A stretch of DNA of 64,000 nucleotides, taken from positions 2,852,001 through 2,916,000 of the forward strand of contig JAZGTN010000022.1 in assembly GCA_037783415.1 (NCBI GenBank). Reading direction: 5' to 3'. Each line of letters opens with the position of its first letter. Position 1 is the first letter of the stretch. Positions 33,182-45,649 of this stretch are shown here, in pieces. This DNA comes from Leptasterias polaris (Eukaryota > Echinodermata > Asteroidea > Forcipulatida > Asteriidae). The notes beneath the pieces were generated by a model. That model did not search any database. It was given only the letters and a program-made list of their open reading frames with translations, and was not told where the DNA came from. The translations under genes and the position numbers were made by a program.

Positions 33182-34178
33182 CCGTAATTTCTTGCGTACA
33201 AGACGCGGGGCGTACAAGGCGCAGGGCCGTGAAATTACCCCCAAAAAATCAAGCGTCAACAGACAAGGCGCACCGCCGTACAAGGCGCATGATCTTACAT
33301 GCACTGTGACTGCAAACAGCAGACCGTATCGGTACATCGCCAAAAAGGGGTCATTTTGTTACCCTAAAAGTACCACGCTAATCAACATGTGAATAAATAG
33401 AAATCACATGTGCTTGAAACATGTAGAGACATGTAGAAAAGTTCATTTTAAACTGAAACAACCTACCGTTCAGCGACTTTTTCAGGAGATTCTTCTCCCG
33501 TGTGTCACAAGGGGTTGAAGGGAGTTTACAGGTGACCAACAGAGGGCGCTACCGCAGGGCTGAAGAGATCTGCTTGTTCAACAGAGGGCGCTACCATACA
33601 GGAAAAATCTCCTGCCATTCCGATGGGGACGTGACATTTATAGGGGTTTCCTTTATTTAAAATTAATGAGAAGTTCCTTTTCTTTATTTTATACCACAAA
33701 CATTTATTCAAAGACGTCGTTTCTCTGGTTTGTTTTGAGGTTGGGTGAATGCTTCCGCAATCGTTCTGATTAATCTGAATGCAGTATTTTCGGTACGAAA
33801 TCGCGGCCACAAAAGAAGTGATGAACACGTTGCTGCATTGTTGGAATGAATTCACGGTCGTTATGTATAGGGACACGTGGCCACAAAGGCGGCTCAATAC
33901 ATCAGGTCATTGTCGGAATGAAAATCTGGCGACATTGTCTGGAGAGTTGAGCGCTGATAATGTACTACGTCAACAATGCGTGGTGAGTTGATGGTTGGCG
34001 ACCGCATTATTAACCTGACCGCAGCTACATTAAATAGGGCCTAGATTATTTGCACGTCCGCCGCGGTCATTTTGATCTCAAGCGACATCATACAAGGCGC
34101 ACCGGAATACAAGGCGCAGTGATGATTTTGTGGTCAAAAACGTCAGATAAGACGCGTCTTGTACGCAAGAAATTACGG
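33182..34178. mobile_element. TA-flanked element with CCGTAATTTCTTGCG ends
   Basis: TA at 33180-33181 and 34179-34180. Perfect 26-bp ends starting CCGTAATTTCTTGCGTACAA. Subterminal ACAAGGCGCA-type motifs repeat in both ends (about 33217, 33264, 33279; 34092, 34110), as expected of transposase-binding arrays. An internal CAACAGAGGGCGCTACC is repeated at 33537 and 33579. No transposase ORF; 997 bp. Confidence 0.85.
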
Positions 34179-34892
34179 TACTTGTAACCGGTTAAATGTT
34201 GATACATTTCTTTATTTGGCTTTCACGCAGGCAAAAACCATGATCTGTTGTTGACAAATTTACTTAATAAAATGTCATAAGAAAAGTTAAATTGACACAA
34301 ATCCATTTCAATATTTGCTTTAATGATTGAAAGGGCATACTTGTAAGTGCAATGCATTGCCTCTCTTTTTAGTTGTTATAAGGTGGCTTGGGAAAGAAAA
34401 TACGCAGGACAGCTTGGAGTTGAACCAACATTACTTTAAATTGAACAAGAGATTTACACACTGCAGACGACCCTCACAATAATTCAATTTTAATTTGATG
34501 GGGAAGATGTGTCCAATCATCACTCTTAAAATGTAAAAAACCAAAACATATCGTTTATTATCAGATGATGTCCCTTCGGGACTACTTCACCCTCTGCTGA
34601 GAGCATTGTGAGATCAAGCTCACAGGTGCCTTGTGTGCCGGTCTCTTGTCTAGGAGTCTCTTGTCAACACAAATCATTATTGATGACTGTGGTGCACTTA
34701 AGTGTCTGAAAACGCTTTTTTAAACTAACCCCCCCCAAAAAAAATAATAATGCACACAAAAGATATATACACGAAAAAAAATATAGTAAGTGCCTGGGTT
34801 GTAATGACATTTAAAGGTATCGCCACTTCATCATTGGGTTTTTGGAATGAGTAAGTGACAGGTCTGATGTACTTTGTTCGTGTAAAGGCAAG

Positions 34893-35141
34893 TAACCCTT
34901 TTCACACTATGGAGCCAATTCCTGGGAAATAAAACCCTAGGGAACTCGGGGGGGGGGGGGGATTTGTAACCCCACCACCACCCCATGTTCGTTTCACACT
35001 TGAGAAAATGAACACTCAGTATGCTAAACCTGAGGTTGTCTGACTTAACCGTACTCCCAAGCAAGGGTAGCTATTTCCTGGGAAATTGGATGTTTCCCAG
35101 GAAATTGCAAGGGTTAGCAATTCAAGTGTGAACAGGGTCAA
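34893..35141. mobile_element. Probable MITE (CCCTTTTCACACT ends)
   Basis: ACCCTTTTCACACT near 34896 and AGTGTGAACAGGGT near 35128 are imperfect inverted repeats. The interior repeats TCCTGGGAAAT three times and has a 13-G run. No target duplication seen. Confidence 0.45.
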
Positions 35142-36810
35142 ATAACGAAACATTTTGTAAATGTTTTAAACATTCTTTTATGCACATTCATATACACACG
35201 TATTAATGCTTAGATTGCAATTAAATACACAGTCAATGATTTTCAGGCCTGTGAGATCTCCCCAGCTTTAAAGCGGATATCCGTTTTGGTTTTTTTTGCT
35301 GATTTTTGTTTCCCTGATTTTTTCCCCCCCGTTTTTTTAATTTTTTTAAAAAAACCTTTTGGCCTTATATCATGTATATATGCTTGGCAACAATAATGTA
35401 CAACTACAATAATGTGAAATAAGCCTAGTTACTGGATCAATGGGGTGCCCCAATTAGACCAGCGTAAATGCGTTACGCGCGCTCACTTGACGTTCCATGA
35501 TCATTCTTACATCATGTAGTGTTTCAGCTCTTTTTTTTAGGGTCCACTCACAGGCCTGGATTTTAGAGGTTTTGAAATGCAACTTTTTTGACTTGATCAG
35601 TATTTCTGATGAAAGTTTTTTCCTCTAGAGGATTGGTACTTGGTATGTCTTTAATTTAATAATCATTAAGCTCTGAGATTGAAAGTGATCTATTTTTACC
35701 TCGACGATTACCAGTCCTGTACTTTACCTTTATGTCAACTCGGACTTGAGTCGCCTAAAGTGGAAAGTGTTGTTTGCCCTTCTAAGACACAATCGTGCCA
35801 CTGACCGACGAAAACATGTGTAAAAAAACTGAGCTCATTTGAAAATAGTATCAATAGATCCAGATTTATGCAGTCATCAAGAACACAACTCCGTAGGCGT
35901 GTCAGTACATGAATAGGGAAAAGACTCCACCGATTCTCAAGACGGCAAATTGCTGTCACGTTTTCTTTCTTTAATCACTTCCACATCCTGGAATTGTCCC
36001 TTGTCACAACCGGTTTGAACCTCGGAGGGGATTGGGAAGGGGGGGGGGTTTGAACAAATGTAGAGTTTGTTCATGTGCTGACGTATATTGCTGCATAACT
36101 GTTTATTCAGACGTGATTGCATTGTCAGCCGCAGGGAGGGCTGGGACTTGTAACTTGGTTAGCTAGTACCGACCTGTTTGGGAGGGGGATGGAGGCTGCA
36201 GTGTAATCTGAACTGTCTTATCAGTAGAAAACCAATGTCAACCCTCTACCTTCCCCTCTTGTTTCTCGGTCCTGGGTCTCTGCGCTCATTGTTGTCATCG
36301 TCAGCTTGCCTGCCAAGTTTATATTTTGTTACCTGTAAGTAGCCCACTTTGACTGTGCGTGAATCAGATTGATCGTACCCGCCAGTGGGCATGGAGTTGT
36401 CATGGGGATGGAGTGTTATTGATGGTAATGTAGCAGCAACGGCGGCGGCTGCTGCAGCAGCTTGTAGAAAGAGTGTGTCTGTCCCAGACAATCTTGTGTC
36501 CTCAAGCCCTCCCCGACCCCCTTCCTCTTCTTTTTCTTCTCTCACAAACGTCAGCACCATCTGGGTCTGTCGGGGAGATGACTACCCCGATGAATACTCA
36601 GTTATTATATACTGACATCTAGGGTAGCTTCTCGCTAAGGTGATAAATGTGTGTGTGGACACGCACAGTGTTCCACCTTGTTGATTTGACAATGGGCAGC
36701 TGAACTCCTATCGGGAGCTTGTTGGGCATGTACACCAACATGATCAATGAACTCTAATTAATGTGCATTTTGTATCTGTACAATATCATAGTGTCAAAAT
36801 GTGTTGACAC
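35142..36810. other. Intronic DNA, no gene seen
   Basis: The 36250-36600 part is relatively GC-rich with a GCGGCGGCTGCTGCAGCAGC trinucleotide stretch near 36440, open on both strands as simple-repeat ORFs. It could be regulatory or an unspliced transcript, but nothing shows a protein. Confidence 0.35.
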
Positions 36811-36815
36811 AAAAG

Positions 36816-37033
36816 CAGCGTTCTCCCTTAACAGTGGTCCGATGGCCAGGTACCAGTTAAAACACCAGAGGACCAGCTAAAATGTTCTCCAACCGGTCCA
36901 GCTGACTAGCAGTGTTGAAAAGCACCCCTATTTAATATGAATTATGGACTAGTGACAAAGCTGACTAACTAGTGAAATGACAAGCTAACTGGTCCTGCTG
37001 GCTAGTCACTGAAAAAGTAAAGGGCAAACCCTG
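36816..37033. mobile_element. Small hAT-like MITE
   Basis: Flanking AAAAG at 36811-36815 and 37034-37038 suggests a 5-bp target duplication; the ends are CAGCGTTCTCCCTTAAC and AAAGGGCAAACCCTG. The body repeats ACCAG / CTGGT units (GGTCC, ACTAGTGA). Family assignment is tentative. Confidence 0.45.
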
Positions 37034-37094
37034 AAAAGCCTATAATGAAATCACACAGTAATTTATTTCTCTATTCAAACAATATTACAGTGTT

Positions 37095-37690
37095 ATTGAA
37101 ATCTGTGCACAGGATGCTGTGTTGTTTTGCTGTGTTGACTTCTCAGTGGGCGCACATACTGTAAGTTGTCCGAATAAGGTTCTGCATTGTTTGTTATGTG
37201 CCCAGTGCTGAGAGGTTAAATGCAAATGACAACAACAACCCGTTGTCTTGAAGCATGGAATGGATCCCCACCCTTCATCTGACACCTCTTTGCTCATGGA
37301 TGCGAAGGATGCCGTCGCATCTGACGATGGAAATTATCATCCTGTGGTTTTGTCTTTCTCTCTCTCCCCTCTCTCTCTCCGTTTCTCTTTCTTGCATCCA
37401 CCCTGACACCCTCACCATCACTCCAGGCTGAATGTCGGGCCCACTTAATACAGAATAATGTTGATGTCAGACTGAGCGTGTGTAGGTGTGTGTGTATGTG
37501 TCATGTCAGATGTATTTAATGGTTGACTAAGCTCTTTGAGGATTTTGTTTTCTCCCTTCTGATGAGGAAATTGGTGTGGACCTTAATTTAGGGGCTACTG
37601 TGTTGACATGACATTCTACTGATTATTGTTGGCAATAATTCTGTCTTGAAGTTCTGTATGATATCAGGTTTACATGTAGCTTAATTGCAG
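37095..37690. other. No gene seen
   Basis: A CTCTCTC-rich tract at about 37345-37395 and a (GT)n-like stretch near 37480. Nothing coding supported. Confidence 0.4.
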
Positions 37691-37694
37691 AGCT

Positions 37695-38010
37695 GCCAAC
37701 TCTACCTGATTCAACAGAAAGAGGTGGTGTATGCGCGAATAATCTCGCCAGCAATGTAAAAGCATTTTACAGGCATGATATTCTTCCTACTGTAGTCTGA
37801 TTTCCGATTTTTTTGCCCTTGGAAAAATCAGGAAAATGGTGAATAAATATCTTGAAAAATATACTAAACCATACACCACATGAACAAGTAGGTCAGCCCT
37901 TGTGCTCAAAGATTATTTTCCTACTATTTTCCAAGTACCAAATATCATGCCTGATTTTACAGTGTAGCAACTAGAAAAATGCACTGCTAAAAACAGAGCT
38001 GCCAACTTCC
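37695..38010. repeat. Dispersed repeat (reverse copy of 1385-1600)
   Basis: Shares long blocks with 1385-1600 in opposite orientation. GCAGAGCTGCCAACT occurs at both its borders (about 37688 and 37995), so two related copies may abut here. Confidence 0.65.
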
Positions 38011-38961
38011 CCTTAATTCTGCAGAAAGTTCCCTGGGAAGTAATAACCAATCTTTTCATGTTCTGATGAACAAATGTAAAACTTCCCCTGATTTTGGAAA
38101 CCTTGTCCCTTTTATGTTCAATGTGATTCTGAATATCTCCCTGATTGTTGTACAAAATCTGCATTTCTTAGTCACGTGATATAATTTTGCCATACATGCG
38201 TATCACATGATTAGTATGCAAAAAACCACAACTTTGTTTGGTATCCCTGCTGTAAATAGAAGAAACTACATTTAGCAAGTTAGCAAACAAGCATGCTTTT
38301 TTGTAGATTGTTAAGATTTTCCTGAGTCCTTTTAGTTGAAAATGGAGATTCCATGATGTATATTGACCCCTTGCAGACCCGAAACGCATCTCCGCAAAAT
38401 GGGCGTCTACCATTTCCACAATTTTGAGGGTCAATTTCTTTATGTACACACTGACACCCAAAGTAGGATAGGCACAGGTATTACAGTGTGCTGCATGTTG
38501 TACATTGGGTCCATATGTGCAGTATGTGTATTATGTGTACATGTACATGTACATATGTACACGTACATTTACACGTACTACACTAGTCTTGGTTCCAAGA
38601 CCCTCCAGTGATGTAGTCACGAAAACCTAACCGCTATCTAAACCGCTATCACCCCAATAACTACTCGCCACTAGAGGGCGCTATCATTCCCGTAACCGCT
38701 ATCACACCACGAACCGCTATCACAGGAGGGTCTTGGGAATTTTGCACGGGCGAGGTATGTGACCCATTATGCATATTCAACATGAGGGTCAAGAAAATAA
38801 TTACGCAAGCGCACTAATGGAAAAATCTCGTCGCATAATGAGCGGGCCAGGCTGGTAACTTGCTGTGGCTAATCGGCTCGCGAGAGATAAGGAGCTATAG
38901 CTATGCTTTGAATACAGCGTGTTTGTACACGTACGTTGTTGGACAAGTTTTGAGACAAACA

Positions 38962-39108
38962 ATGGCTACGAAGGCGGAGGAACCCTCGGCCAATGTGCCG
39001 CGGCCGGCTGGCCGCAGCAAATTTCGGCTGTGTTTTATTTGCGGAAGAGAGTTAATAACTTGTAGGAGATATTTCACTCTGTTTTCCAAAGTAAACAAAT
39101 TAAACTAA
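38962..39108 (+). CDS. Short ORF with CxxC motif inside the MULE
   Basis: 48 residues beginning MATKAEEPSANVPRPAGRSK and continuing FRLCFICGRELITCRRYF. CFIC looks like the start of a zinc-binding motif. TTTCCAAA|GTAAAC near 39087 could be a donor, so this may be the first exon of an element-encoded protein. No match is recognised. Confidence 0.3.
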   Translation: MATKAEEPSANVPRPAGRSKFRLCFICGRELITCRRYFTLFSKVNKLN

Positions 39109-40009
39109 AACATGACTCCAGGTGTTCCAGGAATCATGCAGGTTCCTAAAAGAAACCATACATTTTGCCGTTTTTGAGCATTTTTCAAAAAGGTAACGGG
39201 TTATCCGAACCACATTTTGGGATAACTCTCGTGATATTCGGAGTTACCATGGATGAAGGAACAGGGTTTACTTCCAGCCGTATAAAAATTAATTACTGCA
39301 GCGAATTCAACCTGGATTTGTTTACAATTTTAATCATGAGTATTTGACAAAAGAAAATACGTATTCAAATTATGAATTCAAGTAGTAATTATTTGTTTTA
39401 ATCGATCGTAAGATTTTATTTCAGTGAGTCCGAGCAACGGAAGCGTGTTTTACAGTGCACAGTGTGGGGCTAGCTGCACGACACAGGTGGGGCTACTATC
39501 GCGACCGAAACCCCCGAGCTGTACCTGGAAGTGGAAGCTTATGAACATGTGGGAGGGGTAGGGAGCCAGACCACAAACTACATTGTTTTTATTCCGGGTT
39601 TGCCAGTCGGTACACCTCGCTGATCAAATCCGCTGTTTAAAAATCGCAACGTGTCAATGCTTATAGTGTACGCCCCTTCCACGATTTGTACTGAATTTAT
39701 TGATAAGATGTATGACGTTGCAATTAGTTTTAAAAAAATTGTGGCACAAAATTAAAAAAAACGACCCCCAAAAAATAAAAACGGCGAGCCCCTGAAGGGT
39801 CAGGTGAAATAAATAAAATAAAATTAAAAGGTGGAAAAAAATAAACCTCCCTCGAAATATTTTTCATCCCTTGAAACACAAAATCACTTCGTTTCCTTAA
39901 AATATTATTTTATTCAATCCAAATATAGTGTTCAATATATATATTTTTTTTGAAAGAAGTGTTTTTTCTAGGTAACGAAATAGATTATTCATAGAAAAAA
40001 CGTTTTCGT

Positions 40010-40175
40010 TCCCTCAAACATTTTCAGTCCATCAAGATATGCTTTCGTTCCCTCGAAATACGCTTTCTTTTCCCCGAAAAGCGATTTCGTTCCCCAGAAA
40101 TATGCTTTCATTCCCTAAAATTGCGTCTTCGTTTCCTGAAGGTACGCTCTCTTTTCCTCGAAATGTGATTTTGTT
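40010..40175. repeat. Degenerate about 30-bp tandem repeat
   Basis: Units of the form TTCGTTCCCTCGAAATACGC recur about six times with substitutions. The minus-strand ORF here (GNESIF, GNEIAF, GKESVF) is a product of the repeat. Confidence 0.6.
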
Positions 40176-40609
40176 CGCTTCGAGAGAAATGAAATAGCAA
40201 TTCTGAGAACAAAATATTATTACGAGGGAACACAAATATTGTTATTACAAGGGGGAACTATATCTGTTAATTTTTGTTTTAATCTTTACAGAATAAAATC
40301 ACCTGTCCTGGTGCTCCCCGTACCAAAAGTAAAACCTGGTCGTCGCAACGATCGGTGGTGGAGGGTTATGATCGCTTTCCAACTCAGTAATTTTGGCAAT
40401 GCAAAGCAGTACACCTGTAGTACATGTACTTGTTGTAGAACGTCTATCAGTCACCTTTGGATTTATTATGAATTTGTTTACTTTTGTTGTTGTTCTGACA
40501 TAAGTATATATTGGGTTTCGTTCTCTGTGTTTTTTTGGGGCGATGTTTGGAAGTCGAAGGAACGGGTAGATTGGCTGGACCATGGACCGACGCGTGTACA
40601 GTGCAATAG

Positions 40610-40762
40610 TCGGATGAGCCATCATCAACGTCTTTCATGAAATCAACGACAATTTTGGCAGCTTGAAATATCAAACTTTTACAAAATCCAGTGGGTAAAT
40701 TGACAAAGAGATCATTTCCCCTTTGCGAATTGTCAAAGAGCATTTTCTTGCTGGAGTTTAAG
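40610..40762 (-). pseudogene. RecQ-type helicase fragment, frameshifted
   Basis: The minus strand reads LKLQQENAL then TGA, and in a shifted frame QRGNDLFVNLPTGFCKSLIF. This is the Q-motif to Walker A region of RecQ-like DNA helicases, normally LPTGxGKS; here the last Gly of the loop is Cys. With the frameshift and substituted Walker Gly the fragment is dead. No DEAH box or later motifs were found. Confidence 0.6.
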
Positions 40763-40893
40763 CTTTCCGATACCTAATTTTCTTACTGATAACTCAATAG
40801 CTTTGTCCAATCTAAGATCAGACATTCTCTCACTCAATTCGATCAGTTATGCCTTCCTGTGACTCGACTGTGAAAGTACGTGTACGATATCAC

Positions 40894-40925
40894 CTCTAGC
40901 TAGCTAGCTAGCTAGCTAGCTAGAG
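40894..40925. repeat. (TAGC)n self-complementary microsatellite
   Basis: About seven TAGC units, bounded by CTC and GAG so the whole tract is a palindrome. Confidence 0.9.
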
Positions 40926-41191
40926 CTGTGCCGTTCAGTATGTACGTATTTTTTATTGCATGCAGTGTACACGTCCCGTATGTATTTTTTATGTTATATC
41001 GCGTCCGTAGAGTTCTTTACATTCAAAGCCATCACAAGACGTCAAGATACCAGACTAAAATTCTGCCAAGCAAGCGAAGTCATAAATTATGCTAATTACC
41101 TTATCAACAAGGCATGCTGGGAAATCGCTCGGAAAAGTTCGAGCAGATTCTGCAAAATTCCCAAGACCCTCCTGTGATAGCGGTTCGTGGT

Positions 41192-42159
41192 CAGGGTTCG
41201 AAATTAGCGGTCGCCCGGTCGCCAAATGCGAATGAAAACAGCGGCGGGCGAGTCAAAACCCTTCCTTTACTAGCCCGCCAGACGAGTCAAATAATTGTTC
41301 TTGTTCACAATAAATGAGGGTACGGTTGTAAAATCCCAAAGAAAGTTTTTATTAAAGCTTTTAGTTTGATAAGTCTGGATCATTTGCTTGATTTAATGTG
41401 GCCGCGATCGCGATCGCGATCGGAATTGCGATCGTTCATTTTGGTTTACAAACGTTAAAACACCATGCACATACTGTCGAGTATCCACACAACACGTGCA
41501 TCGGCCCCACACACATAACGTTCGGTCGCCCACCGGTACAATATGCATAGCGCATACACAACACAAAGTACATATATGTACAACAGTCGGTCCAAAGTCC
41601 AAGCTAACCAACATTCCACACGTTGTGATTGGTGGCGGTTGATAATTACCATATTCATAAGAGCTTGGCTAGACTTCAACGCAGTACACGTTCACGAACG
41701 GAGTAAAGAATTGCCGCACAGTATGTCGCACGCATGCAGATTGTGTACAATACACAGCCTTAGATGAAGTCTAATTAAACATCGACAACTTTTGTCGATA
41801 GAGGGCGATGCAGGGCAAAGTTCATTGAATTATTTCTCAATGTGCGTTGTCGAACGATCGTTGATTCGAGAAGATTTTATTGCAAACAAAACAACCGATC
41901 TTCAAATCACGAATCCATGAAAATGGTTGATGATGGAAAAGGTATGATTTAGGACAGAAATTAAGGGATAAAATCATCCCAAAACGCAATTTTGCGAACT
42001 TCACTTCCGTGTTTTTTTTTTTTGTTTTTGTTTTTTGTTTTGAAAATTGTGTGCGTCACGTCAATACATGCGGGCTAGTGAAAAAACCTGCGGGCGATCC
42101 AAAATTGTTGTTGATTCGCCCGGCTGGCGAGTGGGAAAAAAAGTTAAGGGAAACCCCTG
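41192..42159. mobile_element. Nested hAT-like element in the right MULE arm
   Basis: GTGGT at 41187-41191 and 42160-42164 flanks CAGGGTTCGAAATTAGCG ... GGGAAACCCCTG. The intact left arm of the host gives the empty site (complement TTCGTGGTGTGATAG), confirming a 5-bp duplication and exact boundaries. 968 bp, including (GATCGC)n at 41405-41423. No transposase ORF. A fragment with similar end (CAGGGCTCGAAATTCAC) lies near 51771. Confidence 0.8.
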
Positions 42160-42279
42160 GTGGTGTGATAGCGGTTACGGGAATGATAGCGCCCTCTAGT
42201 GGATAGCGGTTTAGATAGCGGTTAGGTTTTCGTGACTACATCACTGGAGGGTCTTGGAACCAAGACTAGTACTACACGT

Positions 42280-43265
42280 GTGCACTGTACTCCATGGACA
42301 CATGTACATTTGTACTATGCTGTGTGGTCTTGCTAATGAATTAGTACTCTGCTTTCATTTTCCACCACAGAAATGACTTTCAACCGTGACCTGTTTTTCG
42401 TCGACCTGTGTTTTTGTTCATTTGCTTAACCTGTGATGGTTGTGCATATGGTACAGTTGCCATATTACAAGATGTATGTATGTGCAATGAACGTGCTTAA
42501 ATTTGTTGGTTGTTTATGTGTAATGAAGATCTCCGTACATTTACAGCTACCTTCATAAAATGTATAGTTTCAAGACCCCCCACCATCGTTTTTCCTGAGT
42601 TTCACAATAAAACAAGAATGTTTACATATGAATGGGCATAAAAGACCTAACAAAACATCAGCAACATTCGTTGTTTACATCAAAACGAAGTCACCTAATT
42701 TGATGACATTTATCACAGGTTGGCTGTGTGGTGTGTTGATTGAATCCTGGAGGACAAAAAGGAAATCTCTTGTAACAACAATGATTAATGTGACTCTCTG
42801 AGTTTCTAATTTGGCTCAAAGTGATTTGTATTTTTGGTGTGGCTTCATAAAAGCAATACCCTTGTGAACAAGTTGTTAGATGTATGTTGGGGTGCATACT
42901 CTCATGCGATTATACTGCTCTTGTGATTTTGCTGGCTCTTGACCACTGCCCTATGCCGTAGCCGCGAGAGCTGTAGTCTCGCGCGGAGAGAGTTGTGAGA
43001 GAGCTGTTTCGCCTTCACCGTGACTGACATCTAAGGATTTGTCCACAAGTCTATGGAAGCATCTGTGTGGATGATCAACATTTTTACATGTACATGTACT
43101 TATGTAGAGTAGGTTTCCTTGATGGTCACTCTGTTCCCTGCAGCAAGGTCAAGGGAAGTAATAGCTCTAGTACTGTAGGACTCTTCCTCCAACATTTTAC
43201 TTTTGTGGTGTGCAGTTTTAATTATTGGCTGGTCCAGATTTTGGTTTAATATTTTATGTCATCTT
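42280..43265. other. No gene seen
   Basis: Unique AT-rich sequence; a short CpG-rich patch at 42955-43020. Confidence 0.4.
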
Positions 43266-43289
43266 TTCTTGCTCTTTAATTTCATCCCT

Positions 43290-43385
43290 TTTTTCTGGTT
43301 ACCTGTTTCAATTTGTACAACGCCTTGAGATCCAGTCATGGATGTAAAGTGCTTTACAAGCATAATGCATTATTTATTACTATGA
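43290..43385 (+). mobile_element. LINE/SINE 3' tail (L2/CR1-like)
   Basis: AACGCCTTGAGATCCAGTCA followed by GTAAAGTGCTTTACAAGCAT and TTATTTATTACTAT resembles the conserved 3' end shared by L2/CR1 LINEs and the SINEs they mobilise. No ORF upstream. Confidence 0.5.
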
Positions 43386-44640
43386 GTGACTATTTCACCA
43401 CTTCGGTTTAGAATTCCCACAATTTTTTTCTGAGTCCGCCCGCAGGATTAATTGTTGAAACACCAAGAGAATATCATCAGAAAGAAAGAAAAACCAAGAC
43501 TAAAAACCAAGTAAAGACAACAGACTCTCTCATAAAATTCATCGGGTTAAAAAAAAAAAATAAATAAAAAATCCTTCATCGATCCGTCAAGTCATGTGAG
43601 GAAAGCCAATTTCATCATGTACGTGATGAAACTCCCCGGACAATTCCTGAAGGAAAAAAGTCATCTACCTGCGTAAAGTTCGCTGGTGCAGGCTGATAAT
43701 AGATCACACACAACGTGCCAAACGTTGGAATGAACGGCTCTGTAATTGATTTAGGCGTTCCTGAAATGTGCAAACAGCATATCTGAAGGTTTCATCTTCA
43801 ACTTGCCTATTGTACATGTATATGAGAAATTGGAGTTCGCTATGTTGCAAACGCATGCTTACCAACTAAAAGGACCAACGGGGCATGTATGGTAGATTTG
43901 CACACAAAAAAGAGTTAATGGCCTATGTTTCAACCCGAGCAGAGTCTTTTCCCGTTTTCGATACTAGTGCATATTTTTTATTTAGGGACAGTTGATCTAA
44001 ACATGTACAGTACCTTATGCAATAGTACAGCATAGTACAGGATCCACATATGTACACGTACATGTAGCAGTAGTACCATTACAGTGTGTGTTTACATAAC
44101 AAAAAGCAGGGAAGTTTTAAAGGTTTCACAATGTGATCAGATGGCTTACTCTCCAAAATTAACCCTCCTCCACATTCCACCATATCTTGTTCTTCTTGTA
44201 TGATAAACAGATCACCAGCCATCTAGAACTCTCAGAAAAAAGGAATTATCCAAAACTTGTCCAAACTTGAGAAGGTCACCCAACCTGACATGTTCCTGAG
44301 CTAATTTTTGACTTCTCAAAACCATAGACATAGTACAATAGATCTGCAGACGTTCTGCAAATGTTTTGCACTAGACACTGTGCATACTTCTGGAGCAGTT
44401 CACAAATCAGGTCAGGGATCTAGGGACTACACATGTTGAGTAATGACTTCAAGCTCTGATTGTTTTATGTGATGAAAGTGCTTTATCATCTATCCCATGG
44501 TTTCACCACTCCAGCTGTCTGCGCTACATGTAGTTGGCGAGTAGCTAGGAAGCCTCCAAGGCTATGTGAAGGCTTCCCCGATCATAATAAGCCATCTTTG
44601 CATCCCAGATGAGGTGGATTTATCGCGTTGAGGGAATGGA
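43386..44640. other. No gene seen
   Basis: Intronic sequence with A-rich tracts (43547-43570) and TACATGTA motifs. No supported feature. Confidence 0.35.
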
Positions 44641-45018
44641 TGCTCTTCCTATCAAAGGGGGGGAGGATGAGGGTTTTTTTTTCCCGGATGGACACATACC
44701 TGGACAATTTTTTTGTAAGTACATGTAAGTCGGAGCCCAAGGTAGTCAACATGCCAACTTTCTTACTCAACTCGTGAAAAAAGATGGGTATTTTTTCTTG
44801 GATGGACACATACCTGGACAATTTTTATGTAAGTACATGTACATGTAAGTCGGACCCCAAGGTAGTCAACATGCCAACTTTCTTACTCAACCCGTGAAAA
44901 AAGATGGGGGTTTTTTTCTCGGATGGACACATACCTGGACAATTTTTTAAAAGTACATGTTAGTCGGAGCCCAAGGTAGTCAACATGCCAACTTTATTAC
45001 TCAACTCGTGAAAAAAGA
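44641..45018. repeat. 114-121 bp tandem repeat, three copies
   Basis: GGATGGACACATACCTGGAC occurs at 44686, 44800 and 44921, each followed by AAGTACATGTAAGTCGGA-type sequence and AAGGTAGTCAACATGCCAAC. Confidence 0.85.
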
Positions 45019-45221
45019 AAGGCCAACATTAGATGTTGTACAAGAATTTGTGTGTCACAAATTGTCATAGCTCTGTACGCAAGTCTTGTTGGCAAGAGAT
45101 TGGTGTTGAAGGCTGGCCTAGCAGGTCTAGGTGCTTATAATGCTCTTCATGAAGACACCCCCACTGTAACTTTCACCGTCCTTCGGGAGAGCTAATTTGT
45201 ATCTATATTAAGCCATGGGTC

Positions 45222-45440
45222 CCTGGTACAATTAGGAGATGCACTTTTAAGATGTGGAGTGTCATGACTGAGGGTGTAGAGCATTAGACTCATTTCTGTG
45301 GTGCATCGGACTCGGTTCTGGTGGCAGATTCATTGGCATGTGGGTTTGAATTTTGGCCTGATGCGTGTGTCCTTGAGCAAGGCTCATCCTTAAATGGCTT
45401 CTCTTAACCCAGGTGTACAGATAGGAATCTGCTAGGGCTG
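45222..45440 (+). mobile_element. tRNA-like SINE with MIR/CORE-like middle
   Basis: GTGGGTTTGAATTTTGGCC resembles a B box, followed by GTGTCCTTGAGCAAGGCTCA, a phrase common to MIR/CORE-type SINEs in many animals. Degenerate; ends not defined. Confidence 0.45.
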
Positions 45441-45649
45441 AGATGGTATTGTGCTGGATCATGGAGAAAGGACAACCCATTAGTGGTCATGTAAAGCAGC
45501 TTGCTGCATGCTCTCCAAGGAAGGGGAAAAGGATATCGAGGACTGGTTAAAAGTTGGCGTGATGAACAGGGATTATAATTTTGTACTGTAGTGCCTCAGC
45601 TTCGCTACTGTGGGCAGCATGCCATATCGATACCTCTTGTCACTAACCC

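Larger units (their letters stand above)
38584..42268. mobile_element. Mutator-like (MULE-type) element, 3.7 kb
   Basis: A perfect 9-bp duplication GTACTACAC (38575-38583, 42269-42277) flanks ends TAGTCTTGGTTCCAAGACCC and its complement. The terminal arms are long: 38584-38746 on the left and 41151-42268 on the right after removing a nested insert; both arms contain repeated CCGCTATC / GATAGCGG motifs and finish at a second GGAGGGTCTTGG. 9-bp duplications with long arms fit Mutator-like elements. The interior holds the ORF at 38962 and the helicase fragment. No MULE transposase was recognised. Confidence 0.8.

Noticed and set aside
36246..36615. Poly-alanine proteins on both strands near 36.4 kb
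   Set aside because: Caused by a GCN-type trinucleotide stretch open on both strands; no flanking splice context.
40239..40640. 133-codon plus-strand ORF inside the MULE
   Set aside because: Overlaps the helicase fragment antisense and shows no domain of its own.
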